Shown here: positions 35,301 to 46,648 of the stretch, piece after piece
Layout of the letters: each line of letters starts with the position of its first letter
Position numbering within the stretch: the stretch's first letter is position 1
DNA from: Neonectria sp. B-13
Taxonomy: Eukaryota > Ascomycota > Sordariomycetes > Hypocreales > Nectriaceae
Direction of reading: 5' to 3'
NCBI GenBank assembly: GCA_002682825.1
Contig: NOKP01000010.1
Span: 310,001 to 374,000, forward strand
Length of the DNA stretch: 64,000 bases
Program-made: the position numbers and the translations under genes
The notes under the pieces: model-generated
Seen by the model: only the letters and a program-made list of their open reading frames with translations
Database searches by the model: none
Told to the model about the DNA's origin: nothing

Positions 35301-37091
35301 CCAGTCAGGGTCCTGTGAATTTTCTACCTTCCGGCTGTGCTGTACTGTAGGTCTAGGCCTGTAGATCTGATTGATTAGCTCCCAGTCCCGATGCAACGGG
35401 TCACGACGTAGCCATGACGTTATTGCCGGTGAGGCTAGAGCTCTGCGCAGACCTAGATTGTCATGAGACGAACGGATTGTCTTCAATCGCCGTTGATAGG
35501 CAAACCAACATCGGGAGCTTGTTGATGAAGGTGTCGAGGTGTGCCGCATGTGCTCCGCCCCGTGCATCGCTTATCTGGTTGTCTGGCACCGGCTCGGAGT
35601 TCCTGGCGACTCGGTGGCGACTCTGTCTACCCCAGATTTCCCATCTTCTGTGCTTCTCCTTGGTCGGTCTATATCCCGCAAACTCTCGCCTTTGCACATG
35701 CTGCCATGATTTCAAATCCCTTGCTGCGGCTCTACACCAAAACTCGCCTCCCGTCGGCTTGACCCTTGGCCCGTCACCCGAGAGGATGGTAGCAGTGACT
35801 CTTCGGACCTAACCCGACTGGCTGGCTAGTACTTGATTTTGCTCTTGCAGATACGATGCTTCCCCCGTCGTGTCCGTTGTCATTGAAATTGTTTCATTTG
35901 AGCATTCGGATCCGAAGGGCGTGACCCAGAGTCCTCGACACCTTCAGAGCTGAGAAGGGTGCGGGATGGCGTCTCGGCCAGATGGGCTTGCGGGATTGAC
36001 AAAGAGGCGACTTTACAGATACACGCACTGCAACTCTATAACTCCCAACCCCGCTTAGGATCCCGATATTCTTCGCACACATCTCCAGGCGGCGAATCCA
36101 AAAACCACACCCACTTCCTTCTCTAGCGCACCCAAACTTCTGCGTGCTGACCACCCGCAATTTTCTTTTGTCCTCTTCGTTCTACTTGCTGTACCAGGAA
36201 ATGCACGGTGATTAGGTTCAGGGTAAACATGCCTCCGGAGCATGCCTGCGGAGCATCCGCTGTCTCCATCTCGGTGCTTCTTTAAGTTGCGCCTTCGGAT
36301 ATTTCTCTGCGTAAACCTTCCTGACATGTGCGGGGAATGCAGCATGCAGCAATTACGGGCATATCCTCATCACGGCAAGCTTCGAATACGGTAAGGATTT
36401 ACTCTTAGCTCTAGAAGACAAGACCATGAAATCTGGTGGCGAACATCTCAAGCGAGAGTGAATTCCTCCTTTCATTACGGGTGTAGAAATGGATTTGTCT
36501 CCGTTTGGAATTTTGCCGGTAACTCGCCGTTGAGTAAGCCACCTCCAGCACTCCCCGCCACCTATTTGTTCACCGACCTCTTAACATTCAGCTGGCATTG
36601 TCATTATCTTGACAAACTGTACTCTATGTTAGCATGAACCCACGAGTGGCATTGATTTCAAGGGTGTACGTACAGCTGTCTTGGATGCCAAGAGCTCGCA
36701 GGACCAACAAGCCCCACTCACAAAACAAGGACTCCAGGTGCAACAGGAAGGCAACGAAGCTCCGTTGGCCCTGGAAGTAGCATACTTCCGCCTGTGAGTC
36801 CCAAACCAAGAGCTGGGCCCAGAAAATTGTTGGGTAGGATTAAAGATAATTCAGCCTCCTGTGTAGCTTGCTGAAGAGACTCGTCGGTGGCGATTTGGGG
36901 CGGGTATAGCTAGGCCTTGTTTGTTTCCTAGCCAGCCCGGCTGTCTAATCCATGAGCGCATAACAAGGAGAAGAAATGTTGGCTGGCAGCTCGCAGTTGG
37001 TCAGCTGGCGGCTGTATATATATAGCTTTGGGCGTTGTATCGCCCTCCCCGGCATCGGTCATCTTTTGATCCGAGGCGTGCCAGATAGAAG
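32315..37091. other. Gene-poor region
   Basis: Nearly 5 kb with no supportable gene. Several frames of 100-270 codons are open on the plus strand around 34.5-35.3 kb, overlapping each other in different frames, but they show no conserved sequence and are Ser/Pro/Arg-biased, as expected from GC-rich non-coding DNA. It contains a 13-base tandem duplication near 36228. Confidence 0.45.
36228..36253. repeat. Two-copy 13-base tandem repeat
   Basis: CATGCCTCCGGAG directly followed by CATGCCTGCGGAG, with the start of a third copy. The unit contains a near-palindromic core. Confidence 0.65.
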
Positions 37092-37192
37092 TTAGTTGCC
37101 AGGAGGATGTTGGCCAGCAGTCGGCTTTATATCATTTTGCGTTGCATCACCCTCGCTAGCATCAGTCATCTTGTGATCCTGAGTTGTACCAG
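36999..37192. repeat. Degenerate direct duplication of about 85 bases
   Basis: Segment 36999-37084 resembles 37111-37192, sharing GCGTTGTATCGCCCTC versus GCGTTGCATCACCCTC and CATCGGTCATCTTTTGATCC versus CATCAGTCATCTTGTGATCC. The right copy encodes the C-terminal half of the small minus-strand ORF; the left copy retains a related reading (KMTDAGEGDTTPKA) just beyond its stop. Confidence 0.65.
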
Positions 37193-37304
37193 CGCGTGAT
37201 GCTGTCCCCCCCGACTGTCCCTGCTTGGCCTTGCCTGCCCCTTTGGCTCCTTTGGCTCCGGAAGGAATACCCGTGGCATCATATGAACTACGAGGCATCG
37301 TCAA
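37092..37304 (-). CDS. Small hypothetical protein, 70 residues, low complexity
   Basis: A Met at 37304 (or the following Met at 37298) opens a hydrophilic protein with a GAKGAKGAGKAKQGQSGG stretch and an acidic/polar tail (KMTDASEGDATQND). It has no signal peptide, membrane segment or Cys. The tail is partly duplicated downstream. Composition suggests a disordered protein; the Gly-Ala-Lys repeats are only loosely collagen-like. It could be a real small gene or a chance frame. Confidence 0.3.
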   Translation of the reverse strand: MTMPRSSYDATGIPSGAKGAKGAGKAKQGQSGGTASRAGTTQDHKMTDASEGDATQNDIKPTAGQHPPGN

Positions 37305-38319
37305 GTTGTTTGCGGGGGCTCGTCTTTAAGTAACGTGATTGCTCTGCGGCTGGGATGTTCAAGGTGTGACCAGACGTGCAAACAGCGAAAGAGACGGCCA
37401 TTTTAAAGTTAACGACAAGGCCACGCTTCGTTGCTTGTCAGTGAATATGCGTCGAAGGGTGTTGTGAAGGTCGGCCTACGCACCGGAAACAATAAGATGC
37501 TCTTCTGTGTAGAACGCCACTTTGTGTCGGTAGCAGGGCTTAGACGCATCCATTCAGTGAATGTCGAAGGCAATGATAATGGCAGTCTAGCATTTCCAGG
37601 TGAACAAACAACTTTCAATGATGGTGATTGCTTTATGCCATTGAATCAATACTGAAAATACGAGGGACTCCGGTCTTCGGCGATGTTCTCTCGGGAGCTT
37701 ACGCAATGCTTCATTTCCTGATAGATAGGTCAGCTTTCACAACTCGCCCGAACATATCAGAAACGAGGACCAGATGTATACATCTCTCCCTACTGTGGAT
37801 TAAGAATAAAAACTAAAGCCTAACATTCCCATTGGCTTGTTATTGTTCGCCGGACACCTCCTACACTGACTTTCTACAACATCGAGTCCGTCATTGAAGC
37901 ACCGAAAACGACTACAGCTACGCACAATATAGCCTTCATGATGAATGTCTTGTCTCGCATCGTACTATGGATCAGTTACTTTCTACTCTCACTCTCTTTC
38001 TCTATCATTGTCTTCTCCCTCTCAGATCCCGAGAGCTGTTTCTAACGACCTTGACGATCCCACCTCCTAGAACTCCCAACAACCCATCCTACCCGGCTAC
38101 CATAGAAGTACGTGCAGCAAACAGGGTAAAGAACAGAGTTTGGGCGAGTGAATACGTTAACCATATCTTCAAATCGTCTACAAAGGCACGAAAGGACATG
38201 AAGAACATGATTTACAGTCAGATTTCTTTCCCAATGCGCTCTAATTTTGTTCCCTTATTCTGACGATTCCCATTTTGCCGTTCCTAACCTTCCGGGTATC
38301 AAGGACTGCGACGCTCCAA
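37305..38319. other. Intergenic downstream of NOP9
   Basis: No gene recognised; probable 3' flank of NOP9 at its right end. Confidence 0.45.
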
Positions 38320-40431
38320 TTATTGCTCGCCCTCGGTTTTCTGAGCATCGTCGCTCTTGTCCTTCTTCATCTTCTCCCTCCTCTCTCTCCATCCATCATC
38401 GCCCCGCGGCTTCTGAATGCCCTTTGATCCCCTTGGCCCCTTCGCAGTAGCCGACTCCGGCTGGACATCAACCTCCCTCATCCAGATCTTCCAATCTATG
38501 CGTTTCGTCTTCCAGGTATCGCCCTTCCAGTTCCTCCACACGCTGCGGCCCATCCAGCTCTCTCGCAGCTCCGCCTCGTTCTGCCCGAGTGTGTCCATGA
38601 TGGCCTCCTTCATGTGGAACGGCACGTTGCGCTCCTTGCCCTTGCTGGGAACCTCGACGATGGCGTTGATGACGTTGTGGCCGAACTGCGACTTGGCGAG
38701 CTCGGCGATGTGCGGCAGCAGCTTGCTGACGATGGACTTGTGGAAGGCGGGGTTTGAGGAGGTCATCGCCAGGGCTGTGGTGAGGACGGTGACGGTCGGC
38801 ATGGAGGTGGTGGCGAGTCGGACAAGATGTTCTGGTGAGATGGCAAGAAGAGATTCTTGCACGCCCTTGGTAGGACCCGGAATTGCCAGGAGAGCGGTGA
38901 GAAGTTGCGCGCCGTGGGATTGAATGGCGTATTCGTTCTTGGAGAGCTGCTCGACACCCTTCTGCTTCTTCTTCTTCTCCTCGTCCTTGAAGCCACAGAG
39001 AGTGGTTATCAAGTCAGCTGGTGCCATCCCGCACCCCTCCCTGAGTCCCTTCATGAGCTTCTTGATCTCATCGAGCGCGCCGCGAGCAGCACATCGCTCA
39101 AAAAGCGTCTTGAAGACGTTGAATCTCGACTTGTCCACAAGCTGGGATGCGGTCGGTGCAATCTGCTCCACAGCCGTGACGAGATCCTCCTTGCTCAGTC
39201 GGTTCAGCACCCGGATGGCGGCGTACGAGGAGACGTCGTTGCGGACGTATCCCTGTATCCTGGGGAGGAAGACGTTGACGTTGAGGGCCTTGAAGATCTT
39301 GCCGGGGGCGTGGGTGATGAGCGTCTCAACAAGGCGCGATCCAATCTGGTCGTAAATCATGCTGTTGATGAACCGGGAGGCTTCTGAGGAGTCGTCGCTT
39401 AGGGTCTGGGGAGCTCCGGGCAATAGCTGGAACAGCAGAGTGGGCTGTGCCGACTCCGACTTCTGCTCAGTCTTGTTAAGCGTCAGGTCAAGTTCCAACA
39501 GCAGCTGCAGCGATGGGTTGCCCATGGGATGCGTCGCCAACACCCTCAGACTTGTGGCGTCCATGCCCGCGGTAGAGTCCTGGATGATCTTCTTGGTTGC
39601 TATCATGAATGACTCTGGGACCGCCCTGAGACCATGGTTCGACTCGTCTGCTGCATTGGCTCCGGCAACGGAAATGTTCTCCTTCTTCTTGCTCTTCATG
39701 AGCGCCTTGACCGATGAATCGTCCAGAGGCCGGCCTGATAGGACGAGAAGGAGAACGCGCAGGGTGTGCGACGCGAAACGATCCGTGATCAGGTATCCAA
39801 GACCACCCTCCAGCTCATCCAGCGTCGCCAGAAAGAGCTCCTCCATCGACGACTCCGGCTTTTGCGCATCCACCTTTGCTCCTTTCGTGTCCATGACAAA
39901 CCCAGTCAACTCCTGCGACACAACGCCGGCCGACCGTAGGAAGAGAGCCTCACAGCAATGGCTTGCAAACCGGTGCTGGACCAGCGACAGGAAGTGGCCA
40001 CCAAAGGCCTCGAACAAGTGCTTCTTCTGCGCGGTGTTGGCGAGCTGGATGAGGCGCTCCATAAGCCGCGAGCATGACTGGCTGCTGGCCAGCTTGAGCT
40101 CCTTGCCCTCGGCCTCCTTGTAGACGTTGAGGAGGAAGATGTCGCGGTCCTCGGCCGTGGGGAACTGGTTCAGCTCGAGGAGTTCGTCGGCGCGGCGGAA
40201 GTACTCCTGCTCCTCCTCGGCGAGCATGCCGAAGAACTCCTTCTCGCCAAACCCGTTCTGGTGCGGCCCTGTGGCATCCTCGAAGCTGGGGGCCTCATCT
40301 GTGGTTCGCTGTCGCTTCGACTCGTTCTCGTCGTTGTTGCTGGTGCTGTTGTCTTGGGGTTCGGCCTCATCGCGGCGCTTGCGCTTGCGCTCCTCGCGAC
40401 CGGCGCCTCGCTTGGTACGGGGCTTCGGCAT
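38320..40431 (-). CDS. nop9: Nucleolar protein 9 (Pumilio-repeat 40S biogenesis factor)
   Basis: Nucleolar RNA-binding protein required for processing of 20S/18S pre-rRNA. Single exon, 703 residues. The Met of MPKPRTKRGAGREERKRKRRDEA is chosen because this basic N-terminus is typical of the family; the frame is open 36 codons further upstream without conservation. Features: an acidic/basic linker, then FFGMLAEEEQEYFRRADELLELNQF, which is highly conserved in NOP9, followed by Pumilio-type helical repeats (SCSRLMERLI, FASHCCEALF, RFASHTLRVLLLVLSGRP, GSRLVETLI, YAAIRVLNRLS, SQFGHNVINAIVEVP). The C-terminus carries the WMGRSVWRNWKGDTWKTKR motif and a basic tail. Upstream of GAD on the same strand order, with separate promoters. 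Confidence 0.95.
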   Translation of the reverse strand: MPKPRTKRGAGREERKRKRRDEAEPQDNSTSNNDENESKRQRTTDEAPSFEDATGPHQNGFGEKEFFGMLAEEEQEYFRRADELLELNQFPTAEDRDIFLLNVYKEAEGKELKLASSQSCSRLMERLIQLANTAQKKHLFEAFGGHFLSLVQHRFASHCCEALFLRSAGVVSQELTGFVMDTKGAKVDAQKPESSMEELFLATLDELEGGLGYLITDRFASHTLRVLLLVLSGRPLDDSSVKALMKSKKKENISVAGANAADESNHGLRAVPESFMIATKKIIQDSTAGMDATSLRVLATHPMGNPSLQLLLELDLTLNKTEQKSESAQPTLLFQLLPGAPQTLSDDSSEASRFINSMIYDQIGSRLVETLITHAPGKIFKALNVNVFLPRIQGYVRNDVSSYAAIRVLNRLSKEDLVTAVEQIAPTASQLVDKSRFNVFKTLFERCAARGALDEIKKLMKGLREGCGMAPADLITTLCGFKDEEKKKKQKGVEQLSKNEYAIQSHGAQLLTALLAIPGPTKGVQESLLAISPEHLVRLATTSMPTVTVLTTALAMTSSNPAFHKSIVSKLLPHIAELAKSQFGHNVINAIVEVPSKGKERNVPFHMKEAIMDTLGQNEAELRESWMGRSVWRNWKGDTWKTKRIDWKIWMREVDVQPESATAKGPRGSKGIQKPRGDDGWRERREKMKKDKSDDAQKTEGEQ

Positions 40432-41082
40432 TGTGTTCTGCGCGATTGAGCGAGTTCGTCTGGGTGTTGTGAAGGCTGGTGAGCTGGACAATTTGGTGGG
40501 GGTTGGAACGCTCTGAAAGTTTTCCTGAAATTTTGGCAACTCTCTCGACGAATGTTCTTATCGATAAGGCCCATCTCTTCATCGTCCCCACTTGGCGCCG
40601 TGCCCATGCCCGTCTCCCGTCTGAATCCACCCCGTCTACGTCCGCAACGGGCCCGGGAACACAAATGTGACTACTAAATGCGACTTTGAACTCTTCTGTT
40701 TGGTCTTCTTTAAGTAAATCGACTCGAGAAGATCTGGCATACTTCGAGCTACAACAAATCAGCTCCATGCATGGTTGTCCCAAAGTGGTCAGTTTACATT
40801 TTGTAAGGCCGCTCAGTTCATCATGACCATCATAGTAGAGAATGTTTTGCTTCTAATCCCCAACACTATCTTTGGAGTCTACATCTAAAAATGAGTAACG
40901 ATCTAAGCCAGTGCCCAGTCTGTCTGAATCAACGTTTTGTCGGGTTCCATCAAGGCCAGTATCCTTTGACATGAAAAGACGATGCTTTCCTTTCTCGTAT
41001 CCCTTTTTCCATGGCTGTCTTTTTCTACCCCAGACCAATCCTTCCTCTTCGAGTGAAATCTAGTCGTCTATGTATATGTGAT
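40432..41082. other. Intergenic between NOP9 and the PLP decarboxylase gene
   Basis: Promoter of NOP9 and 3' flank of the decarboxylase gene. Nothing else was seen. Confidence 0.5.
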
Positions 41083-42779
41083 CTAGAATCCTTCTTTTCC
41101 CACCTCCTCTAAGCCCTTGACCAATCCTTCAACCGTCCCTGGAAGAGTCTGGCAATTGACCACAACGCGGAAGAAGCTACCCTGGGGGCCGGGCGCATAA
41201 TCCACCATGTAACCCCTGAGAATCATCTTCTCAACCATCGTTTTTGTCCGCAACGTGTTCGTCTCCTTGTCGTCGGACAGCGCTCCACCAGGAGCATAGT
41301 AGAAGCACACCTGCAAGCACGGCGGCGGATCTTGGGACACCAGCACAAAGTTGTCGCTCTGCTTGACGAGGTTGGCGAGGTAGGCGGCCTGGTCGAAGGC
41401 GTGGTCAATTTGCTTCTCGAAGCCAGCGGCGCCGTAGTAGATCCAGGCCAGAGCAAGCTTCAAGCTGTCACCGCGCCGACCACACTGGAGCGTCAAGTCC
41501 GCAAGATCCCAGACGTCGTCGCCGTCGCTCGTGTGGAACAGGTATCCAGCTGCGGTGCTGTTGGCCTTGTTGAAGGCGCCCAAGTCAGGACCGAGCAGGA
41601 AAGAGCAGGTGACCGGCACGTTCATCATCTTGTGTGGGTTGACGGTCAGCGAGTTGGCCAGATGGGAACCCTTCAGCTTCCACTGCTGCTTGGCCGAGAA
41701 GATGGCAGGGCCTCCCCAGCTGGCGTCAATGTGCATCCACAGCCCAAACTCCTTGCAGATCTTGGAAATCTTCTCGAATGGCTCGTACGAGCCCATGACC
41801 GTGGTACCGGCAGTCGAGTTGACGTAGAAGGGGGTCTTGCCTTCAGCCTTGGCACGGACGACGAGTTCTCGCAGCGCATCGGGCTTCATGCATCCGTAGC
41901 TGTCAACAGGAACGGGCCAAACGCTGTCGGAGCCCAGTCCACAGATCATGGCACTCTTCTCGACGGAATAATGGCCATGGGCACTTGTGAAGATGACGAA
42001 GTCATGCTTGCCATTCCCCGAAGTCCGGCACTCGGGGAACAAGGTGTTGCGGGCGACCACAAGAGAAGTCAAGTTGGACGAGCTTCCGCCTTGGCAAGAG
42101 ATGCCTCCGGCGCGAGGGCCAGTGAAACCAAATAGATGAGCAAGAGTTTTGGCAGTGGCCTTCTCAACGATGGTCAAAGCAGGCGAGACTTGGAATACGT
42201 GCAACTTGCGGGGTGTTAGTGGGCTGTGGAGGTATGCATGAAGGGAGACCATACGTTGGTGTTCAACACGGAAAGAACCATATCTGACACGACACCGACC
42301 TGTAAAATCTAGTGAGAACAAGTCGCAAGGGAGCACAACGGGGCTGCCTACGGCATTGGTGCTTGCATATAGCTTGTCTAGGAAACCCTGGTCCCAAGTG
42401 TTCACACTGTACTGGAGAACCTGCTGGATGGCCTCGAGGAGGCCGTCCTTGCCCTGGCCCTGATTTGGCAGAGCAAACTTCATCTTTTCGACCAACTCCT
42501 GGGGCTTTTGAAAGTCCAAGAGGACATTGTCCACCCGGCCGGCAGCGTCGGGGGCAATATTGCCGGTTGCGCGCTGTGAAGCTGCGTCATCCGCAGCCTG
42601 GATGAAAGGGACGATGAGACCTCGAACAGCACCAATGAGCTGGGGAAGGATCGTTAGTGGCTAGTTCACATTGCAGTCCGCTGGAACATATAGCTTACAT
42701 CGTCCACCTCCTCAGCCCTATGGAGGGTGGAGGAGGGGCTCCCGTTCTTGGTGGGAGTACGGCCGTTGGTCACAGTCAT
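41083..42779 (-). CDS. Group II PLP-dependent decarboxylase, glutamate decarboxylase / cysteine sulfinate decarboxylase-like
   Basis: Probably converts an acidic amino acid to the corresponding amine or beta-amino acid (glutamate to GABA or a sulfinate/aspartate analogue). Four exons (minus strand): 42779-42699, 42639-42352, 42299-42255 and 42204-41083, giving 511 residues. The PLP Lys is Lys330 in NSLTVNPHKMMNVP. Other family blocks: QGFLDKLYASTNAVGVVSDM, the domain start HVFQVSPALT, GGISCQGGSSSNL (phosphate cup), SAHGHYSVEKSA with the His that stacks on PLP, TAGTTVMGSYEP and WMHIDASWGG (Asp that binds the pyridine nitrogen). The arrangement is closest to animal GAD65/67 and CSAD rather than the bacterial or plant-type GAD with a calmodulin tail, and specificity cannot be read from sequence. 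The 45-base third exon is supported by phase. Confidence 0.9.
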
Positions 42780-45700
42780 GATGGTGCGGGTGGAGGGTCA
42801 AACACTACAAAAGGAGTTTACGTTTTTACACGCCAGAGAAAATCCCAGAAAAAGACAGAGAAGGAGTCCGCAGACAAAGAATGGGCTCTTGTAAAACTCT
42901 GTAAAATGGCGAGTTCGATGAAGGCGACGGCGTGACTAAAGTCTCGTGACCGAGGGATTTCCGACCGAGGTATTCTACCGAGTCTTTGCCGGATGTTCTG
43001 CCTGCACACACGAGCAAAGGCGTGATGAGCCGAGCCGCGGCAGAAGGTGACTTGGCGTTAAAAGAAGCCATCGTGGACGATGGTTTAGCGGTGAGGTCAA
43101 GAACGCGGAGAAGGGCCATGTGCAAGTATGGTATGCATCCGAGATAGTTCTGGATGCCTTCCTGATTTGGGAGCCGCTCGGCCGGCAACATCCGAGACAA
43201 CCACCGGCTCGGTGACCGACCAGGTTGCAATCCGTTTGCATGCCCGTTAGCGGACTGCGTTTGTTCCGCAGTCGCGTGATAAATGCATCATTATAGGGAA
43301 CAGAAGAAGGAGAGGAAGAAGAAGGGACGACCGCCGTCGTATCCCCTTTCACGTGTGCTCAAGTCGGACGATGAAGTACCGGGATCCTGGTCAAAGCTGG
43401 GGTTTGAGGGTCACGCACGCACTTGCAGACTCTCAGACGCGCTGGCCACTTGGTGCTGGGTCGTGGGGATTTGAGGGGTCAGGTCCGTGAACGCGATGAG
43501 GCGCCATTGGAAAGAGCCAATACTCATGGAGGTGAATAGCGAGACTGGGCAGACCACCAGCGTCGCATTGGAGAAGCTCAAGTTGGACGAGCTGAGGACC
43601 TGCCTCATCTTATGGATGGATGGGTGGATGGGCGATGATAACACCGACGCAAACTGTCTGTGCGCGGAGGTCAATTTGCGCAACGGGCAAGGGGTTAGAG
43701 TAGAACACGAGGATGGAGGAGGAAGAAGAAGAAGAGATAGATTGAGGATAGGACAAGGAGTAAGAGACAAGGAGATGGAGACAAGGAGGAAGGGGACCAC
43801 AAGGGAGAAAAAGAGGAGCCACGAAAAAGGAAGTTTGAGCTCGCCATCGCCAGTGATCACCAGTTCAATGCAGGTTCCCTGTTGTGTTGTATGGAAGCCG
43901 CAAGAAGAGAAGAAGTGACGACTTTCAATCACCGCGTCCCAACAAATGCATGGCGGTCACATCCCATCCATCTTGCATCTCCGCCAGTGCCTCGCAACGC
44001 CCGCAAGCTGGCGATGCCGGCCGGGAAGAAGCAGCAGCATTGAGATGGCCCCTCCGTGCCCCGGAGATTGAAGGGTTGCCGGTGCGGCGCGCCTTATCGA
44101 GTCCTTCGCAGAGAGGCCAAGACACCCTTATTTACAACCATCTTTGTAGGAGACAAGCCGCGCCCTTTTGGGGATGACAGAACGGCATGCAAATTGCAGC
44201 CCTCCACTCCGCGTGCGACCTCATCAACTCATCAACATGGGGGATTTGCACCGCGCCTGGAGAGGACACTGTCGCAGCGGAACAAGAACCTGGGGGCTAG
44301 GTCGATCAACTGCCGCATCCAGAGTTCCCACACGCGGGATGCCCGCTGGCCGTGTTAGTGCCTAGTCCCAGGGGCATCCCGAAGCTTCCATCCATTGCAG
44401 ATTAGGCTCCGGAGGGGGAGGGGGGGTCCCACACACTCCGCCGCTGAGAAATCTGGGTGGTGGTGGTTTCAGGCGCATCGTGTGAGTTCTTTGGTTGCTC
44501 GTTGTTTTGGAACTTGAACGATGCGATGCATGGAAGTCAGGTCAGGCACAGCAGGAGAATCAACGGGCTGATACATCCATCCTCTTCCACGCCGTGACGC
44601 CGCTCGTACAGGTTAGTTGGAGTGGCTTATTGACTTGGCCTATTCGTACGAGTTCCCCTTGCTTTTTGTTTCGCCATCAATACCTAGGATACCCAAGCAC
44701 AAAAGTCAAAGTTCCTCTAGACTGTCTATCCCTTGTCCGTCGGGTTACCTGTCATATCACAGCCAACCTTCTCTTCCAACCTTCTCCAACCATCTCTTCC
44801 AACCACGCCTCTCAACATCCCCGACAAAAGGGGGCCGGGCCGCCTCATCGGAGCATCCTCCAGCGCCACACAGAGAGAAAGAGAAGAGAAAGAAAGGACA
44901 AAGGGCCCCATTTACATCATCAGCCAGGTCCTTCCCCCCCCCAGCCTCTCGCCTTCAGGCCTAAGCTCCGCTGGACGGTTGTTGTAGACCACACTGCGGC
45001 CCGTCCACCGACGCCAGAGCTCCCAGCAACGTAGTAAGACACTGGCCCAACCGCCACCACCCACGCCACAGCGTCCCCCCCGGCCGCCCGTTGTCGCCCC
45101 CAGGCGGAATAAAGCCCCAGCTCCCCACTGTAGCTACGAAGTATGGGCCTTGGGTACCTAGCCTTAGGTACCTATTTCAAGTCGCGACGGGACGGGGCCT
45201 CTTGCCCGAATCCCCCACCGCGCCGCAACCTGGAAGACTTTTTCTTCTTCATCTACTTATCCCGGGACGATTTCTGTGCTTCCTCTTTTTGAATTGTGAC
45301 TGGTCAGACGGAATCCAAGAGACGCAAACCAAACCCCCAAAGGAAGAAAAGGAAAAACACCGCGTGTTTGCTTCCCTCTACGTCACATCGAGTACTTGGT
45401 AACACCGCCCGCCACTGTCTCACAAGCCGTCAAGCGTCCGCCTTGAAAACCAGACCTGCCCGCCGTCCGCCGCCCGCCGCCTAGACCAAGGCCCGACAAC
45501 CTCGTTTGCCTCGGGCTGCGCGACCGAACAACTCTCGCTTGAACCGACCCGCGATATCTCACGAAAACCTCCTGCGACCTTGCTACGAACGCGCACCCCC
45601 AATCTTCCCTAGCAGCCGAGGAACCCCGACGACGCATACCTACAGCCTACTTCGTACAGGAGACGAACACCTGCACACGTCACCACGAAAAGCTCTAGAC

Positions 45701-45847
45701 TCGACCCCTACTTTAGAACCCGCTCCCGTTGCAAAACCCCACAAACGGCGCGTTCTGGTGCCCTCCTTGGTGACGACACTGCCGCTGCGCCAACGACTCG
45801 AGTCTTTTTCGACGAATACTCGCTCCTTTCTCCCCCCCTTCGCAACC
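42780..45847. other. Divergent intergenic region between decarboxylase and Ras genes
   Basis: About 3 kb. A purine-rich GAAGAGGA tract lies near 43709-43740. The Ras gene's frame is open from 45506, but that reading is not conserved and is taken as leader. No gene is supported; a 173-codon minus-strand frame around 43.4-43.9 kb is rejected. Confidence 0.5.
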
Positions 45848-46648
45848 ATGACCACCGAAGTCCAGCCTCCCGTCCCCATCTCCATCACCATCTGCGGCGA
45901 TGGCGGCTGCGGTAAATCTTCCATCACCCTGCGCCTGGTGCACTCGCAGTGGACCTCCGACTACGACCCGACCATCGAGGACTCGTACAGCGTCACCCGC
46001 CGCATCGACGGCGTCACCTACCACCTGTCCCTGACCGATACCGCTGGCCAGGAGGAGTACCGCGGTATGTGGGCCTCGTCCAACCTCGGCGCCGACGCCT
46101 TCCTGCTCGTCTACGACATCACCTCGCTCGACTCCCTCGACGCCCTGCAGCATTTCAACGAGCTCATCGACATGGAGGCCGAGACCCGCCTCGATAACGC
46201 CGACCGCGCCCGCCGCGCAGGCCTCAAACCCGGCCACCACGACACCTCTTTCAGTGGCGGCCGCACTAAGACGGCACCCCCGATCAAGCTCGTCGCCGGC
46301 AACAAGTGCGATCTGCAGGAGAGTCGCCAGGTGCCCGCCGCCAGGGGCCTCGATTGGGCGCGCAAGAACGGCTGCGGCTTCATGGAGACCAGTGCGCGCC
46401 TCGAGGTCAACATCGAGGAGACCTTCGCCCTCATCGTACGCCGCGTCATGGAGGGCCGCCGTCTTGCCGACATGGGCGTCGGGAACACCGCCGAGCTAAA
46501 TGCCCGTGGCCAGACGAAACCCCTGACGCCCCTGCCCACCGATGCCGATCCCGAGAAGCGTGCGCCGGGCGTCCGCGGACCGAATCTAAACGGCGATCGG
46601 GTTGGCAAGCTAAACGATGGATTTTGGAAGAAGCTGCGCTGTTGGTGA
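45848..46648 (+). CDS. Ras-like small GTPase with atypical C-terminus
   Basis: Single-exon Ras-superfamily GTPase, 266 residues. G1 ITICGDGGCGKSS, switch I YDPTIEDSY, G3 DTAGQEEYRGMW, G4 GNKCDLQE and G5 ETSARLEVNIEETF are intact. The sequence most resembles Ras/Rap-type signalling GTPases. Between G3 and G4 there is an insertion of about 25 residues (RLDNADRARRAGLKPGHHDT and following). The C-terminal extension after about residue 200 is polar and ends KKLRCW, so there is a terminal Cys-Trp and no CAAX box. I checked downstream for an intron that would create a CAAX ending: a GTGAGG donor is present at the stop, but no acceptor in the next 150 bases gives a suitable stop. The start is chosen at the Met just before the GTPase core. 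Confidence 0.9.
   Translation: MTTEVQPPVPISITICGDGGCGKSSITLRLVHSQWTSDYDPTIEDSYSVTRRIDGVTYHLSLTDTAGQEEYRGMWASSNLGADAFLLVYDITSLDSLDALQHFNELIDMEAETRLDNADRARRAGLKPGHHDTSFSGGRTKTAPPIKLVAGNKCDLQESRQVPAARGLDWARKNGCGFMETSARLEVNIEETFALIVRRVMEGRRLADMGVGNTAELNARGQTKPLTPLPTDADPEKRAPGVRGPNLNGDRVGKLNDGFWKKLRCW

Noticed and set aside
34532..35350. Two overlapping plus-strand frames of 219 and 272 codons
   Set aside because: They occupy the same DNA in different frames with no domain, signal peptide or splice structure; neither can be preferred.
43411..43932. Minus-strand frame of 173 codons with a hydrophobic stretch
   Set aside because: The Leu/Ser/Pro-rich stretch is simply the reverse of a purine-rich simple tract; no conservation is recognised.
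45506..45847. In-frame N-terminal extension of the Ras-like GTPase
   Set aside because: Arg/Pro/Thr-rich reading without family similarity; Ras proteins start close to the G1 motif, as the Met at 45848 does.
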